64,000 bases of DNA from Chryseobacterium oleae. GTDB taxonomy: Bacteria > Bacteroidota > Bacteroidia > Flavobacteriales > Weeksellaceae. Below, in pieces: positions 15,759 to 26,289 of the stretch (positions are counted from its first letter, which is position 1; each line of letters starts with the position of its first letter). The stretch spans positions 62,001 through 126,000 of the forward strand of contig NZ_FOVD01000003.1 of assembly GCF_900115055.1 (NCBI RefSeq), in the 5' to 3' direction. A program made the position numbers and the translations under genes. The notes under the pieces were generated by a model that was not told where the DNA came from, did no database searches, and saw only the letters and a list, made by a program, of their open reading frames with translations.

Positions 15759-18700
15759 TTAGTTTTTATAATTGTATTGGTATTCTTTCAACACTTTCCC
15801 ATTCACGTCAATCACTTTTTCAAGCCTGTTGGCCGTGTCATATTTGTAAACCTCTCTGATGCCAGATGGTGGGGTGATGCTTCTCACCCCAATTAGTGGA
15901 TCATATGTGTAAGTGCTGATTTGGTAATCAGATAATAAAGAAAATGTCCTGAGAACATCAAGTTTACCGATCAACAGGTTTTCTGCCTCTTCTTCCTGAA
16001 GATTATACAACGCAGGATCAGCATCCTTATCGGAATATAAAATAATCTCAGGGATATTAATCGTTCCATACCCTATCAATCTGTCATAAGTGATTCCCTC
16101 TACTTTTGCAATAGGTAAAGTCTTGTTGTAGCCCCACAAGATACTTACGGGAATACCATCTTTGGTAGTATATTGTAACAGATTTCCGTTATTGTCGTAT
16201 CGATCATAGGAGACTTCCACAGTTGTTGCCGGAGGACTAACACTTGTATTCAGATCTTTTATGTTATAAGAAATTGCAGATAGAGGAAGTACCAAAGAAG
16301 CATTATTGTTTGTAATTTGTGTACCGTTCTTTGGATAAATTGTTTCTGATTTCGACAATATTTTTGCAGTACTTCCAATAGTTTGGGTAGTTGAAGTTTC
16401 CAGAGGAATCCCAATCATATTCTTGTTGATCATCAACTGATTACCTTTCTCGTAGGCATAACTATAGATTGTTTCCTCACTATTATTGTTCGGATAAGTG
16501 ACTTTTTTATTTGTTAATTGATAATGACTAGGGTTATTATAAAAATATTTTATTTTTGTTATTAAAGAAGTTGTTTCATTGGGATAATTAATTATTTCTT
16601 CCTCATTTAAAAGATTTCTGAATATTTCTTTAAAATAATAACCAACAGTCATATTTCCTAAATCCGTGTCAACCCAAAGACATTTTCTTTGAAATATCTG
16701 ATTGAAAATAAAATTATGATACTTGGTCTGATCCCTTACCTCTTTTATAAAAGTCCTTTTAATAATTTTATTCACCTTATTCGAACTTGAAGCGTACAGT
16801 GTCTCTAATTCATTTCCATGATCCCATCCTGTATTACTGTGCCCGGAAGATATCATTCCTGTACCAACACCCAAAAGAGAATTTCCATGATGGACCTGTG
16901 AAAAAGAAGCATCCCTGTTGATATTAAATTTATGCTCGATTCTACCTTTTTCTGCATTGTCTCCTCCTAGGCTTTCAGTCACATACTCATAAAATATATT
17001 GCTGTTCATTGATGTATCAAATAAGGAGAATAGCGGAGAAGAATGGATTACTTTTACAAATTGAGAAGTGTAATTACAATTTGGAGTAATAGTAGCAGCA
17101 GGATCGTTAGGGCAATAATTCCTTGTCTCATAAGAGCTAAAATAATGAGGTGTTTCAGGTGCATCACCACTGGAAATACTTCTTTGAGAATAAGTATTAT
17201 AATAATACCTTTTTAAAACAGGATTACTACCGGAATTATCAATGCTCTTTTTAAGCCTAATTCCACCTGTTGGTAAATTTATTATATCTTGTGACGAATA
17301 ATAAGTATTTATTCCAAAATCCACGGATACACATTGGGGAGAAAAGATTTTCAACTGATAATTATGATTGGCTTTAAGCAAAACCTTTGCAGATGCCGAA
17401 GGCTCTGAATTGATCCTTAATACCATATAATTGTTGGCATTGATAGACGCTGGACCCTGAAAAATACCTATATATCTATTTTCATCAACATCAAAAAGAT
17501 GTAAAGTCACTGATAAGTCTGATCTCTCTGGAATATCAGGATTATAAAATGGAGGACAAATAGCAGCATTCTCTAATAGTACGGAAGCTTTGACATCTAC
17601 AGGCTCAGTCTCATCAATATTTCCGGTGGTAAAATTTTTTGTATATTTAAAGAATGATGACTGAACCACAGATCCTGTAGTCAGATAATCTACATAACCA
17701 CTTATTGTCTGATACAGATGAACAATTTTTTTTGATCCCCAATAAGAATTTTGCTCATATTCCATTACAGTATCGCCTCCTGTAGGATAAATAATTCTTT
17801 TTAGTATTCCTCTTGATGAAAACATTGGATTAACTTCTCTGTTAGCACCGATAATTCTGAACGGACTTGCCTCTTTAGGGACAAAATAAGTCCCATTACT
17901 TGCTCCATTATAATATCCCCATAAATCTTGGCTTGTATTTAATCTGTCGGGAAGACTTTGAGGATCATCATATTCAAATTGATATTTCTGATTACTATTC
18001 TCGTATTTAATGTCTTTTAAAAAATGTCTGTTTGTTGTATTTAAATAACTGATCTTAATTTTGTCTATGGTTTTAGAGACCATAGTTCTTGTTTTTTTCT
18101 CAATGCCTGTCAAAAGCTTATAATTACGATCAAAAACATGTTCTTGATCATAAACGAAAAGCACTTGCCCATCACTGGTATTATTTGAACTTATTCTTTT
18201 AAGAACTTTAATATAATTAGTTTGCATGGAATAGCAGTTAAAAAAGGTTGGTGTATGTGTAGGCAGAAAGTTGGCCGTACTGCCTTGATTTCCATAGCTA
18301 CAAATAGCATTTTGGGTACCACCGTCAAATTTTAGCTGTTGGCTTAATGAGGGCGTATAAGTGTATTGGCTATCTCCATACTCAAAATAAATTTCATTAC
18401 CGGAAGGATGGATGATCTTAGTCAAATACCAGGCAACATTAGCAAGAGTTGTTAGAGGTTCTCCCAAAGCAATACCTTCACAGGCACTCTTTAAATATCT
18501 TGTTTTTTCTATGGCTTCAAACAGATATATGATACCGGATTCATCTGTAGCTTTAAAATAATTTGTTCCATTGGCATAAATTCTTTCCAGCTTAATATCG
18601 GAAGGACTAATATTAACAATACCCCCACTTTTGTTGATAAGAAACTTCCCTGAATTTCCCAAAAAATTAAAGCTGAATTCATCATATTCAGTATTGTAAG

Positions 18701-19148
18701 CACTGGTCTCAACAAAATTTTCAAAGTAATCTATAGTCCCTTGATCCATTATAGTAAAGCTATCCGGGGAATTAGTAGGGGTAAAATCATCATCTGCTCC
18801 GTTAATCTTTTTTGTGATTACTCCACCCGTATTGAAACTCCAGCTCTGACCTACCAAAGTTTCCAACTGGTCGATCTTTACACCAGCTGAAGTATAATCG
18901 ATAGTGACGGGGATTGTAATATTCCCGCCCTTAAATTCTAACAGTGGAATGTTAATCCTGGGAGTACCAATAAAGAGATTTGCAGGAAGATTTCCGTAAT
19001 TGGAAAACGCAAAAGCACTTGGAGAGGGAGGAATCATTTTTTGATATTTTCCAACATTTACATTTTCAGAGGAAATACTTCCCTGAGGAAATACTCTCGT
19101 AAAAGTTAATGCAAATAGTAGTAGTAATATAATTTCTATTTTTCTCAT
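15759..19148 (-). CDS. Large secreted YD-repeat partner protein of the RHS locus
   Basis: A 1129-residue protein with a signal peptide (about residues 1-22). It is rich in beta-strand-like tyrosine/asparagine sequence and has YD-type repeats at its C-terminus (Y-K-Y-D-T-A-N-R-L and E-Y-Q-Y-N-Y). It lacks an RHS core and a toxin tip. A beta-rich N-terminal region opens with N-x-P-x-N-L-F-x-G-x-P-x-I-N-I-P-L. Proteins of this type commonly sit directly before DUF6443 RHS genes in flavobacteria. It probably forms part of the RHS shell or its delivery scaffold, which is inference. Gaps to its neighbours are 8 and 5 bp, so one transcript is likely. Confidence 0.72.
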   Translation of the reverse strand: MRKIEIILLLLFALTFTRVFPQGSISSENVNVGKYQKMIPPSPSAFAFSNYGNLPANLFIGTPRINIPLLEFKGGNITIPVTIDYTSAGVKIDQLETLVGQSWSFNTGGVITKKINGADDDFTPTNSPDSFTIMDQGTIDYFENFVETSAYNTEYDEFSFNFLGNSGKFLINKSGGIVNISPSDIKLERIYANGTNYFKATDESGIIYLFEAIEKTRYLKSACEGIALGEPLTTLANVAWYLTKIIHPSGNEIYFEYGDSQYTYTPSLSQQLKFDGGTQNAICSYGNQGSTANFLPTHTPTFFNCYSMQTNYIKVLKRISSNNTSDGQVLFVYDQEHVFDRNYKLLTGIEKKTRTMVSKTIDKIKISYLNTTNRHFLKDIKYENSNQKYQFEYDDPQSLPDRLNTSQDLWGYYNGASNGTYFVPKEASPFRIIGANREVNPMFSSRGILKRIIYPTGGDTVMEYEQNSYWGSKKIVHLYQTISGYVDYLTTGSVVQSSFFKYTKNFTTGNIDETEPVDVKASVLLENAAICPPFYNPDIPERSDLSVTLHLFDVDENRYIGIFQGPASINANNYMVLRINSEPSASAKVLLKANHNYQLKIFSPQCVSVDFGINTYYSSQDIINLPTGGIRLKKSIDNSGSNPVLKRYYYNTYSQRSISSGDAPETPHYFSSYETRNYCPNDPAATITPNCNYTSQFVKVIHSSPLFSLFDTSMNSNIFYEYVTESLGGDNAEKGRIEHKFNINRDASFSQVHHGNSLLGVGTGMISSGHSNTGWDHGNELETLYASSSNKVNKIIKRTFIKEVRDQTKYHNFIFNQIFQRKCLWVDTDLGNMTVGYYFKEIFRNLLNEEEIINYPNETTSLITKIKYFYNNPSHYQLTNKKVTYPNNNSEETIYSYAYEKGNQLMINKNMIGIPLETSTTQTIGSTAKILSKSETIYPKNGTQITNNNASLVLPLSAISYNIKDLNTSVSPPATTVEVSYDRYDNNGNLLQYTTKDGIPVSILWGYNKTLPIAKVEGITYDRLIGYGTINIPEIILYSDKDADPALYNLQEEEAENLLIGKLDVLRTFSLLSDYQISTYTYDPLIGVRSITPPSGIREVYKYDTANRLEKVIDVNGKVLKEYQYNYKN

Positions 19149-19153
19149 TTGTT

Positions 19154-20716
19154 TTATTTTTTAATCAATTTTACACTTGCCGTTTTATTATCATCCGTCT
19201 TTACAGTCACCAGATAAGCACCCTGAATCAAATTCTGAGTATTGATCTTCGTTACCTTATTTTTAGTCTTCAAACTCTGAAGCTGTCTTCCGCCCATATC
19301 ATACAGAATGATATCAGCTTCTTTAAAATCAAAGCCTATTTCTACATAAGCATAGTCTGAAACTGGATTAGGATAAATTTTGATATCCTGCTTTTCAATC
19401 AATTGGTCAAGCTGTTGATCTCCAAGCTTCACGATTTTCCAGTTCTCTTTTCCAAGTTCTTCAGCACTGGTTCCTGCCAAAATGATGGAGCCGTCACTGT
19501 TCAGCTTGATATCTGAAAGCCTTTCCTCTTTCTTCCTGGATTCTCCTTTTATATATTTTCTCCATGTCTCAATCCCTAGCTTATCAAGATATAAAAGCCA
19601 AAAAGTTTCGTCATCTGTTTCGATTTTTCCCTCTGCCTGAGTGTATCCACCCAATAAAATTCCCTTGGTGAGGTCTTGGTTGCTACCTCTTGAATCTTGA
19701 CGCTGGCTAATCACGCTCATACCCATCAAAATATCACGGTTTCCAAAACTGTACGACTTCTGCCAAAGCTCTTCACCTCTTTCGTTAAGTGAAATAAGCC
19801 ATAGATCTGTTCCTTCTTCAATTCCTACCATTTTATTCCCTGACATTTCTGATCTGGATTCTCCACCGATTAGATATCCTTCTGATGTCAAGGCAAGTGT
19901 TCTTAAGTGGTCATCAGCGTTTCCTCCAAAATTCCTTTCCCATTCTGTTTTCCCGCTCTTGTCAAGCTTCACGATCCAATAATCGCCTTCTCCGAAATTT
20001 TCAGTGGTTTTTGAACCTCCTTTGTTGCTCCTTGAATACATCCCGACCAAAACACCTCCGTCCTTTGTTGGAATCATTTTTTCCACTTCATCCAGTCCTC
20101 TTCCTCCAAGAATTGATTGTGAAACTTCTTTTCCATTCTTATCAAGTTTTACAATCCAAATATCTTTTGAACCATAACCTTTGGTTGAATTTTGAACACC
20201 GCCGGCTACAAAGAATCCCAAATCCGTAGTTTGGATTACTGATCCTGCTTCTTCATCCGGTGCTGATCCCAATGTTTTCTGCCACATCTCATCTCCAAAT
20301 TCGTTAAGCCTCACCAGCCAAATGTCCGATCCGCCTCGGGTATCTTCTTTTTTATCCAATCCTTTTCCGGAATAAGATGTCCCGGCCAAAAGAAACCCTC
20401 CTTCCTGAGTGGCTACAGAGGCAGACAAATAATCATGATTCTGACCTGAGAAATATTTCTCCCAAACCTGCCCACCCTGCTGATTTAATTTGATTAAGTG
20501 AAAATCGTACCCGTTGTTTTGCTTACTACCTTCGGCCTCAAGCTTACTGCTTTGTATTGAACTTCCTGAAATAAGATATTGCTGATCAATGGTTGTTGTA
20601 ACCTGGCTTAAAAAATCTTGAGTATTGGATTTAATATCGTTCTGCCATAATACCTGCTGCCCATTTAAGGACATGACAGTGCACAACAGAAAGATTCCTG
20701 AGTATTTTTTGTTCAT
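19154..20716 (-). CDS. T9SS-sorted propeller-like surface protein
   Basis: A 520-residue protein. A signal peptide (about 1-20) is followed by 6-8 repeats of the pattern D-x-W-[LI]-[VI]-[KR]-L-[ND]-x-x-G-x-x-x-W-x-[KR], each about 55-60 residues, suggesting a beta-propeller. The last ~75 residues are a type A type IX secretion sorting domain: I-K-I-Y-P-N-P-V-S-D, then Y-D-M-G-G-R and a terminal G-A-Y-L-V-T-V-K / S-V-K-L-I-K-K. It should be exported to the cell surface by T9SS. It is the first gene of the leftward RHS operon, 5 bp before the YD-repeat partner. Confidence 0.85.
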   Translation of the reverse strand: MNKKYSGIFLLCTVMSLNGQQVLWQNDIKSNTQDFLSQVTTTIDQQYLISGSSIQSSKLEAEGSKQNNGYDFHLIKLNQQGGQVWEKYFSGQNHDYLSASVATQEGGFLLAGTSYSGKGLDKKEDTRGGSDIWLVRLNEFGDEMWQKTLGSAPDEEAGSVIQTTDLGFFVAGGVQNSTKGYGSKDIWIVKLDKNGKEVSQSILGGRGLDEVEKMIPTKDGGVLVGMYSRSNKGGSKTTENFGEGDYWIVKLDKSGKTEWERNFGGNADDHLRTLALTSEGYLIGGESRSEMSGNKMVGIEEGTDLWLISLNERGEELWQKSYSFGNRDILMGMSVISQRQDSRGSNQDLTKGILLGGYTQAEGKIETDDETFWLLYLDKLGIETWRKYIKGESRKKEERLSDIKLNSDGSIILAGTSAEELGKENWKIVKLGDQQLDQLIEKQDIKIYPNPVSDYAYVEIGFDFKEADIILYDMGGRQLQSLKTKNKVTKINTQNLIQGAYLVTVKTDDNKTASVKLIKK

Positions 20717-21093
20717 TGCATTTGAATTTTTATGCAGCCAATATAATATTTATTCTCACCTAAAATCAGTAACAAAAAAACATACTTTAAAGATTTTTTA
20801 TACTAACCAATTTTCAATTAAAAAGACTTAAAACATTCATAATCAAAATTTTTTAATTGTTTTAAGTTTAAATTTAAAATCAATAATAATCACACAAACG
20901 TGACGAAAAAAGACCAAACTATTCTTTTACAGTTTCTTTTGTAAAACCAGATACAGTTTTTTGGAACCCGAATGAGAATAAAACAATTCTTAAAAAGTTG
21001 GATTAAGTTTTAATTGATTAAACTCTTATAAAATCATTAACTTTCTCCAATTTGGTGGGATTTTTGAATGTAAAACATAAACCAATCACACCA
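20717..21093. other. Divergent intergenic region, no gene seen
   Basis: This AT-rich 377-bp spacer separates the leftward RHS operon from the rightward DNA-repair cluster and must hold both promoters. I see poly-A/T tracts but no convincing TAnnTTTG element with a good -33, and no stable hairpin. Confidence 0.4.
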
Positions 21094-22116
21094 TTGAAAT
21101 TAATCACATTCACAAAAAAAGGCATTTACTGTCCGCAGGGGAAATTCTATATCGATCCGTGGAGACCAGTTGATCTCGCCGTTATTACACACGGACATGC
21201 CGATCACGCCCGGTGGGGAATGAAAAAATACCTCTGTCATCATTATACAAAACCAATTCTGTATCAAAGGATTGGGATAGATATTGAATGCCAGAGCGTT
21301 GAATATGGGGAAACGGTGATTCTGAACGGTGTGAAAGTTTCACTGCATCCTGCCGGACATATCATTGGATCAGCCCAGATCAGACTGGAATATAAAGGTT
21401 ATGTTACTGTTATTTCAGGAGATTACAAGGTTCAGGAAGATGGTCTGAGTACTCCGTTTGAACTGGTAAAATGCAATGAATTTGTGACGGAAAGCACTTT
21501 CGGACTGCCGATTTACAACTGGTTGGAAGTTCCTGATCTCAATAAAAAGCTTCAATCCTGGGTACTTAAAAACCAGGAAAATTCAAAAACTTCAGTATTT
21601 ATAGGATATTCATTGGGAAAAGCTCAGCGAATTATGAAGGCTGTGGAAGGTTTAGGAAAAATCTATGTTCACAATTCCATTGGAAGGTTGAACGAAGCTT
21701 TTGAATCCGTAGGCATCAATCTTCCGGATTATAAGATCGCTGATTTTAAGGAAAACCCAAAAGAAGTTCAGCACGAAATCGTTATTGTTCCTCCTGCTTT
21801 ACTGGATAGCAATATCATTAAAAAAATACCGGATGCTGCAACAGCGATCTGTTCAGGATGGATGCAGGTACGCGGAGCCAGAAGATGGCGCAGTGCCGAT
21901 GCAGGATTTGCCATGAGCGATCACGCCGACTGGAAAGGGCTTTTGCAGGCCGTAAAAGCTACAGAAGCAGAGATCGTACACGTCACCCACGGACAAACCG
22001 AAATCTTCTCAAAATATTTAAATGAAATCGGTATTAAGTCCGATGTCGTAGAAACCCTGTTTGGTGAAGACGAAGAAGAATCTGAAAAAGAAATCACTGA
22101 AAATCCTAAGCCATGA
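21094..22116 (+). CDS. Ligase-associated MBL-fold DNA exonuclease
   Basis: A metallo-beta-lactamase/beta-CASP-like nuclease of about 340 residues, as in the ligase-associated exonuclease family (TIGR04122 type). The zinc motif T-H-G-H-A-D-H is at residues 32-38, a second histidine lies in H-P-A-G-H-I-I-G-S-A-Q, and G-D-Y and S-D-H-A-D-W follow. It is predicted to trim DNA ends before ligation. There is no ATG at the N-terminus: the family start (K-L-I-T-F-T-x-K-G-I-Y-C) falls on a TTG at 21094, and another TTG lies 14 codons earlier. It overlaps the ligase gene by 4 bp (ATGA). Confidence 0.87.
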   Translation: MKLITFTKKGIYCPQGKFYIDPWRPVDLAVITHGHADHARWGMKKYLCHHYTKPILYQRIGIDIECQSVEYGETVILNGVKVSLHPAGHIIGSAQIRLEYKGYVTVISGDYKVQEDGLSTPFELVKCNEFVTESTFGLPIYNWLEVPDLNKKLQSWVLKNQENSKTSVFIGYSLGKAQRIMKAVEGLGKIYVHNSIGRLNEAFESVGINLPDYKIADFKENPKEVQHEIVIVPPALLDSNIIKKIPDAATAICSGWMQVRGARRWRSADAGFAMSDHADWKGLLQAVKATEAEIVHVTHGQTEIFSKYLNEIGIKSDVVETLFGEDEEESEKEITENPKP

Positions 22117-23693
22117 AACATTTTGCAGATCTGATCAATGCTTTGGAAACGACTAATAAGACCAATGCTAAAATAGAGGCCATTATCGATTATCTGGAAC
22201 GCGCTCCGGATGAGGATAAGGTATGGTTTATTGCGTTGTTTACAGGCAAAAGACCGAAAAGAAATGTCAACACCAATTATATGAAAGAATGGGCACTTGA
22301 GATCACAAAACTGCCGTTTTGGTTGTTCCAGGAAAGCTATTCTTCGGTAGGAGATCTGGGCGAAACCATTTCCCTGATTCTTCCTCCGCCTTCGGAAAAA
22401 ATTGACAGTACCCTTTCCCAATGGATGTTGGATATTGTCAGTTTAAAAGACAAATCAGAAACAGAAAAGAAAGAATTTGTCTTGCAATCATGGAACGGAC
22501 TGGATTACACTGAACGTTTAATCTTTAATAAATTACTGGGCGGAAGTTTCAGAATCGGAGTGTCAGATAAAACTTTGATTAATGCACTCACCAAATTTTC
22601 ATCTCAGGAATCCAGCACTTTGATGCATAGTCTGATGGGAAAATGGCTTCCCGGAGAAGTTTCATTTCAGGAACTGATTTCGGCTGAAAATATCAATCCG
22701 GATAATTCAAAACCCTATCCTTTCTGCCTGGCTTATCCACTGGAAAAAGAACTGGAAGAACTTGGAAATCCTGAAGACTGGCAGATCGAATATAAATGGG
22801 ACGGAATCCGCGGACAGATCATTAAAAGAAATGATGAAGTCTTTATCTGGTCAAGGGGCGAAGAGCTCGTAACCGATCAGTTTCCGGAAATCAGGGATAC
22901 CGTACAGGCTATGAAAGGGAACTTTGTTTTAGATGGAGAAATACTTGCGGTAAAAGACTCTAATGTTTTAAATTTTAACGAATTACAGAAAAGATTAAAC
23001 AGGAAAACTTTAACTAAAAAAATGCTCTCGGATATTCCGATTGAAGTCTTTGTTTATGATCTTCTGGAACTGGAAGGAACCGATCTTCGGGAAAAATCCA
23101 TCGGAGCCAGACGGGCTATGCTGGAGGAATTACTGTTGAATGAAACTCCTCAAAACATTAAACTTTCTGAAGTTATCAAGTTTGAAAAATGGGAAGACTT
23201 GAATACAATACGGGAAGGCTCGCGGGACATCAACAGTGAAGGTCTTATGCTGAAACAGAAAAACTCCCCCTATCATTCCGGAAGAAAAAAAGGCGACTGG
23301 TGGAAGTGGAAAGTAAGTCCGCTCACCATTGATGCAGTTCTGATTTATGCCCAAAAAGGAAGCGGCCGACGAAGCGCCTACTACACAGATTACACATTCG
23401 CGGTGAAAAATGGCGATACGCTGGTGACCATTGCAAAAGCCTATTCGGGACTGACCGACAAAGAAATTATGGAGGTCAGCCGGTTTGTCAACAAAAATGC
23501 CATTGAAAAATTCGGTCCGGTGCGTACAGTGAAAGCTGAACTGGTTTTTGAAATTGCGTTTGAAGGAATCGGTTTCAGCAGCAGGCATAAAAGTGGTGTA
23601 GCCCTGAGATTCCCAAGGATAGTAAGATGGCGGAAAGACAAAACCGTAAACGAAATAGACGAACTTGAAGAAATAAAAAAACTGATCCAATAA
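22113..23693 (+). CDS. ATP-dependent DNA ligase
   Basis: A 526-residue ligase of the bacterial ligase/exonuclease/helicase cluster (TIGR04120 type). An N-terminal helical DNA-binding domain (1-200) precedes the nucleotidyltransferase domain, with Lys228 in Y-K-W-D-G-I-R-G as the adenylated lysine. E-G-L-M-L-K is motif IV and W-x-K-W-K is motif V. The C-terminal OB fold ends near residue 520. It seals nicks using ATP, in addition to the cell's NAD-dependent LigA. It overlaps the exonuclease gene in an ATGA junction and ends 1 bp before the helicase start. Confidence 0.92.
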   Translation: MKHFADLINALETTNKTNAKIEAIIDYLERAPDEDKVWFIALFTGKRPKRNVNTNYMKEWALEITKLPFWLFQESYSSVGDLGETISLILPPPSEKIDSTLSQWMLDIVSLKDKSETEKKEFVLQSWNGLDYTERLIFNKLLGGSFRIGVSDKTLINALTKFSSQESSTLMHSLMGKWLPGEVSFQELISAENINPDNSKPYPFCLAYPLEKELEELGNPEDWQIEYKWDGIRGQIIKRNDEVFIWSRGEELVTDQFPEIRDTVQAMKGNFVLDGEILAVKDSNVLNFNELQKRLNRKTLTKKMLSDIPIEVFVYDLLELEGTDLREKSIGARRAMLEELLLNETPQNIKLSEVIKFEKWEDLNTIREGSRDINSEGLMLKQKNSPYHSGRKKGDWWKWKVSPLTIDAVLIYAQKGSGRRSAYYTDYTFAVKNGDTLVTIAKAYSGLTDKEIMEVSRFVNKNAIEKFGPVRTVKAELVFEIAFEGIGFSSRHKSGVALRFPRIVRWRKDKTVNEIDELEEIKKLIQ

Positions 23694-23694
23694 T

Positions 23695-26145
23695 TTGAAA
23701 GCATTTGAAAATAGCAACGGATTCAAAGTCATTCAGCAATGGATGGCTGATAAAGGCATTTCCCCTTTCAAATTTCAGATCGACACCTGGCAGAAATTCG
23801 GAAGTGGATACAGCGGAATGGTGGTGGCGCCTACCGGATTCGGAAAGACATTTTCTGTTTTCCTGGCGCTGGTTTCAGACTTTATGAATCATCCTGAAAA
23901 GTACAAAAAAGGATTGAAAATGATCTGGATCACTCCCCTGCGTTCCCTGTCCAAAGATATTGCAAAAGCGATGCAGGAAGCCATGGATGAAATCGGTTTG
24001 GACTGGACCGTTGGCGTCAGAAACGGAGATACAGAACAGAAAGTGAGACAGCAGCAGATAAGAAATATGCCTGAAATCCTCGTTGTCACTCCTGAAAGTC
24101 TCCATCTGCTTTTAGGTCAGAAAAATCATGCGAGATTTTTTCAGGAAATGAAATGTGTAGCCGTTGATGAATGGCATGAATTGTTAGGTTCAAAACGCGG
24201 TGTCATGGTCGAGCTGGCCATTTCACAGCTAAGAAAATATGTTTCAAAATTAAAAATATGGGGAATCACAGCTACGATAGGAAATCTGGATGAAGCAATG
24301 GAAGTTTTAATTCCCTACGACATCAAAAAGACAAAGATTACCGCCAAAGAACATAAAAAAATAGACATCCTGCCGGTTATTCCGGATGAGCTGGACATTT
24401 TGCCGTGGGCCGGACATTTGGGCGCCAAATTAGCCGATAAAATCGTTCCCATTATTTTGGATTCAAAATCTACGATCGTTTTTACCAATACCCGGAGTCA
24501 AAGTGAAATGTGGTACCAGTTGCTGCTTGATGCCTATCCTGATTTTGCAGGCCAGATTGCGATTCACCACAGTTCCATTGATGCCCATCTCCGGATCTGG
24601 ATCGAAGAAAATTTAAGTGCAGGAAAATTGAAAGCTGTCGTTTCCACTTCTTCTTTAGATCTAGGAATTGATTTTAAACCTGTCGATACGGTGATTCAAA
24701 TCGGTTCTGCTAAAGGAGTTGCAAGATTTCTGCAACGTGCCGGGCGAAGTGGCCACTCCCCTTTTGAAACCTCTAAAATCTATTGCGTTCCCACCCATTC
24801 TCTCGAACTGATCGAAGTGGCTGCTTTAAAAGAAGCCGTGAAACAGAAAGTAATCGAGCCGCGCGAACCTCAGGTTTTGTGTTTCGATGTACTGGTTCAG
24901 TTTCTGATGACTTTGGCGGTTGGTGACGGATTTTATCCCGAAGAAACCTTTGAAAGAATCAAAAAAGTATTTGCTTTCCAGGAAATGACCGATGAAGAAT
25001 GGAAAAGTATCCTGGATTTTCTGACCATCGGTGGAAGTGTTTTAAAAAGCTACGAAGAATTCCACAAGATCGTCATTATGGAAGACGGTTTGTATAAAGT
25101 CACTTCACGGAAAATAGCCATGCTGCACCGAATGAATATGGGCGTTATCGTAAGTGATGCCATGCTCAAAGTGAAATTTATTTCTGGCGGTTACATCGGA
25201 ATGGTGGAAGAATATTTTATCTCAAAATTAAAAAAAGAAGAAAAATTTATTTTGGCAGGACGAACGCTTGAAGTCGCCATGATCAAAGACATGACCGTCT
25301 ACGTTCGCGCTGCAAAAGGAAAAGCAATAGCTCCGAGCTATCTGGGTGGAAGACTTCCTTTGAGCTCTAATTTAGGACACTTTTTAAGAGAAAAGCTCTC
25401 CCATGCCTTAAACCCGAAAGCTTCAGAAAAGGAACTGAAATTTTTACATCCGTTATTGGCCAGTCAGGAAAAAAATTCACATATTCCCAAAGAGGATGAA
25501 TTTCTTGTAGAGTTAATCAAAAACCGCGAAGGTTATCATCTTTTCATGTATCCTTTCGAAGGACGTTTGGTTCATGAAGTGAAGGCAGCATTGATCGCTT
25601 ACCGTATTTCAAAACTGGCCCCGATTTCTTTTTCAATGGCCATGAATGATTATGGTTTTGAACTTTTCAGCGACAAAGAAATTCCTCTGAACGAAGATAA
25701 TTTAAACCAAATTCTCACCCGCGAAAACCTGATGAATGATGTCATTGCCAGTATCAACTCGGCAGAAATGGCAAGAAGAAAATTCCGCGACATAGCCGTG
25801 ATTTCCGGAATGGTGATTCAGAATTACGCAGGAAAACAGCGCTCCAATAAGTCATTGCAAAGCTCAGCCGGCCTCATTTTTAAAGTGCTGGAAGATTACG
25901 ACCCCAATCATTTCCTTGTCAGACAAGCCTATACCGAAGTTTTCAATATGCAGCTTCAGGAACCGCGGCTGGTGGAAGCTTTTAAAAGAATTGAAAAATC
26001 AAAAATCATTTTAAAATATTCCCATACCTTTACTCCACTGAGCTTCCCTATCAAAGTAGACAGCCTCAGACAGACACTTTCGAGTGAAAGTCTGGATGCG
26101 AGAATTAAACGGATGGTGGAACAGGCGAGGAAAAGAGGGTTTTAG
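23695..26145 (+). CDS. Ligase-associated Lhr-like DEXH helicase
   Basis: An 816-residue superfamily II helicase (TIGR04121 type). Walker A is A-P-T-G-F-G-K-T (45-52; F replaces the usual S), the DEXH box is D-E-W-H (158-161), and motif VI is Q-R-A-G-R-S-G-H. The Lhr winged-helix and beta-barrel regions follow to the C-terminus. It is expected to unwind DNA 3'-5' during repair with the two upstream enzymes. The start is a TTG at 23695, one base after the ligase stop; the next ATG at 23743 would cut into the conserved N-terminus. Confidence 0.9.
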   Translation: MKAFENSNGFKVIQQWMADKGISPFKFQIDTWQKFGSGYSGMVVAPTGFGKTFSVFLALVSDFMNHPEKYKKGLKMIWITPLRSLSKDIAKAMQEAMDEIGLDWTVGVRNGDTEQKVRQQQIRNMPEILVVTPESLHLLLGQKNHARFFQEMKCVAVDEWHELLGSKRGVMVELAISQLRKYVSKLKIWGITATIGNLDEAMEVLIPYDIKKTKITAKEHKKIDILPVIPDELDILPWAGHLGAKLADKIVPIILDSKSTIVFTNTRSQSEMWYQLLLDAYPDFAGQIAIHHSSIDAHLRIWIEENLSAGKLKAVVSTSSLDLGIDFKPVDTVIQIGSAKGVARFLQRAGRSGHSPFETSKIYCVPTHSLELIEVAALKEAVKQKVIEPREPQVLCFDVLVQFLMTLAVGDGFYPEETFERIKKVFAFQEMTDEEWKSILDFLTIGGSVLKSYEEFHKIVIMEDGLYKVTSRKIAMLHRMNMGVIVSDAMLKVKFISGGYIGMVEEYFISKLKKEEKFILAGRTLEVAMIKDMTVYVRAAKGKAIAPSYLGGRLPLSSNLGHFLREKLSHALNPKASEKELKFLHPLLASQEKNSHIPKEDEFLVELIKNREGYHLFMYPFEGRLVHEVKAALIAYRISKLAPISFSMAMNDYGFELFSDKEIPLNEDNLNQILTRENLMNDVIASINSAEMARRKFRDIAVISGMVIQNYAGKQRSNKSLQSSAGLIFKVLEDYDPNHFLVRQAYTEVFNMQLQEPRLVEAFKRIEKSKIILKYSHTFTPLSFPIKVDSLRQTLSSESLDARIKRMVEQARKRGF

Positions 26146-26289
26146 TTTTAGAGTGATGAATTATGAATGATGAGTGATGAGTTTGTTGCGGGGTAAGGAT
26201 TTCGGGTTCTATGTCACAATATAAAACTTCTGTTTATCATCTTCCAGCCTTATTAATACATTTTACGTTAATACATTTTACAGAAAAAA

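Noticed and set aside
21921..22421. 166-codon minus-strand frame across the exonuclease-ligase junction
   Set aside because: Antisense to two clearly conserved genes; composition typical of shadow frames.
23130..23732. 200-codon minus-strand frame within the ligase gene
   Set aside because: It lies fully opposite conserved ligase coding sequence and has no recognisable domain or promoter.
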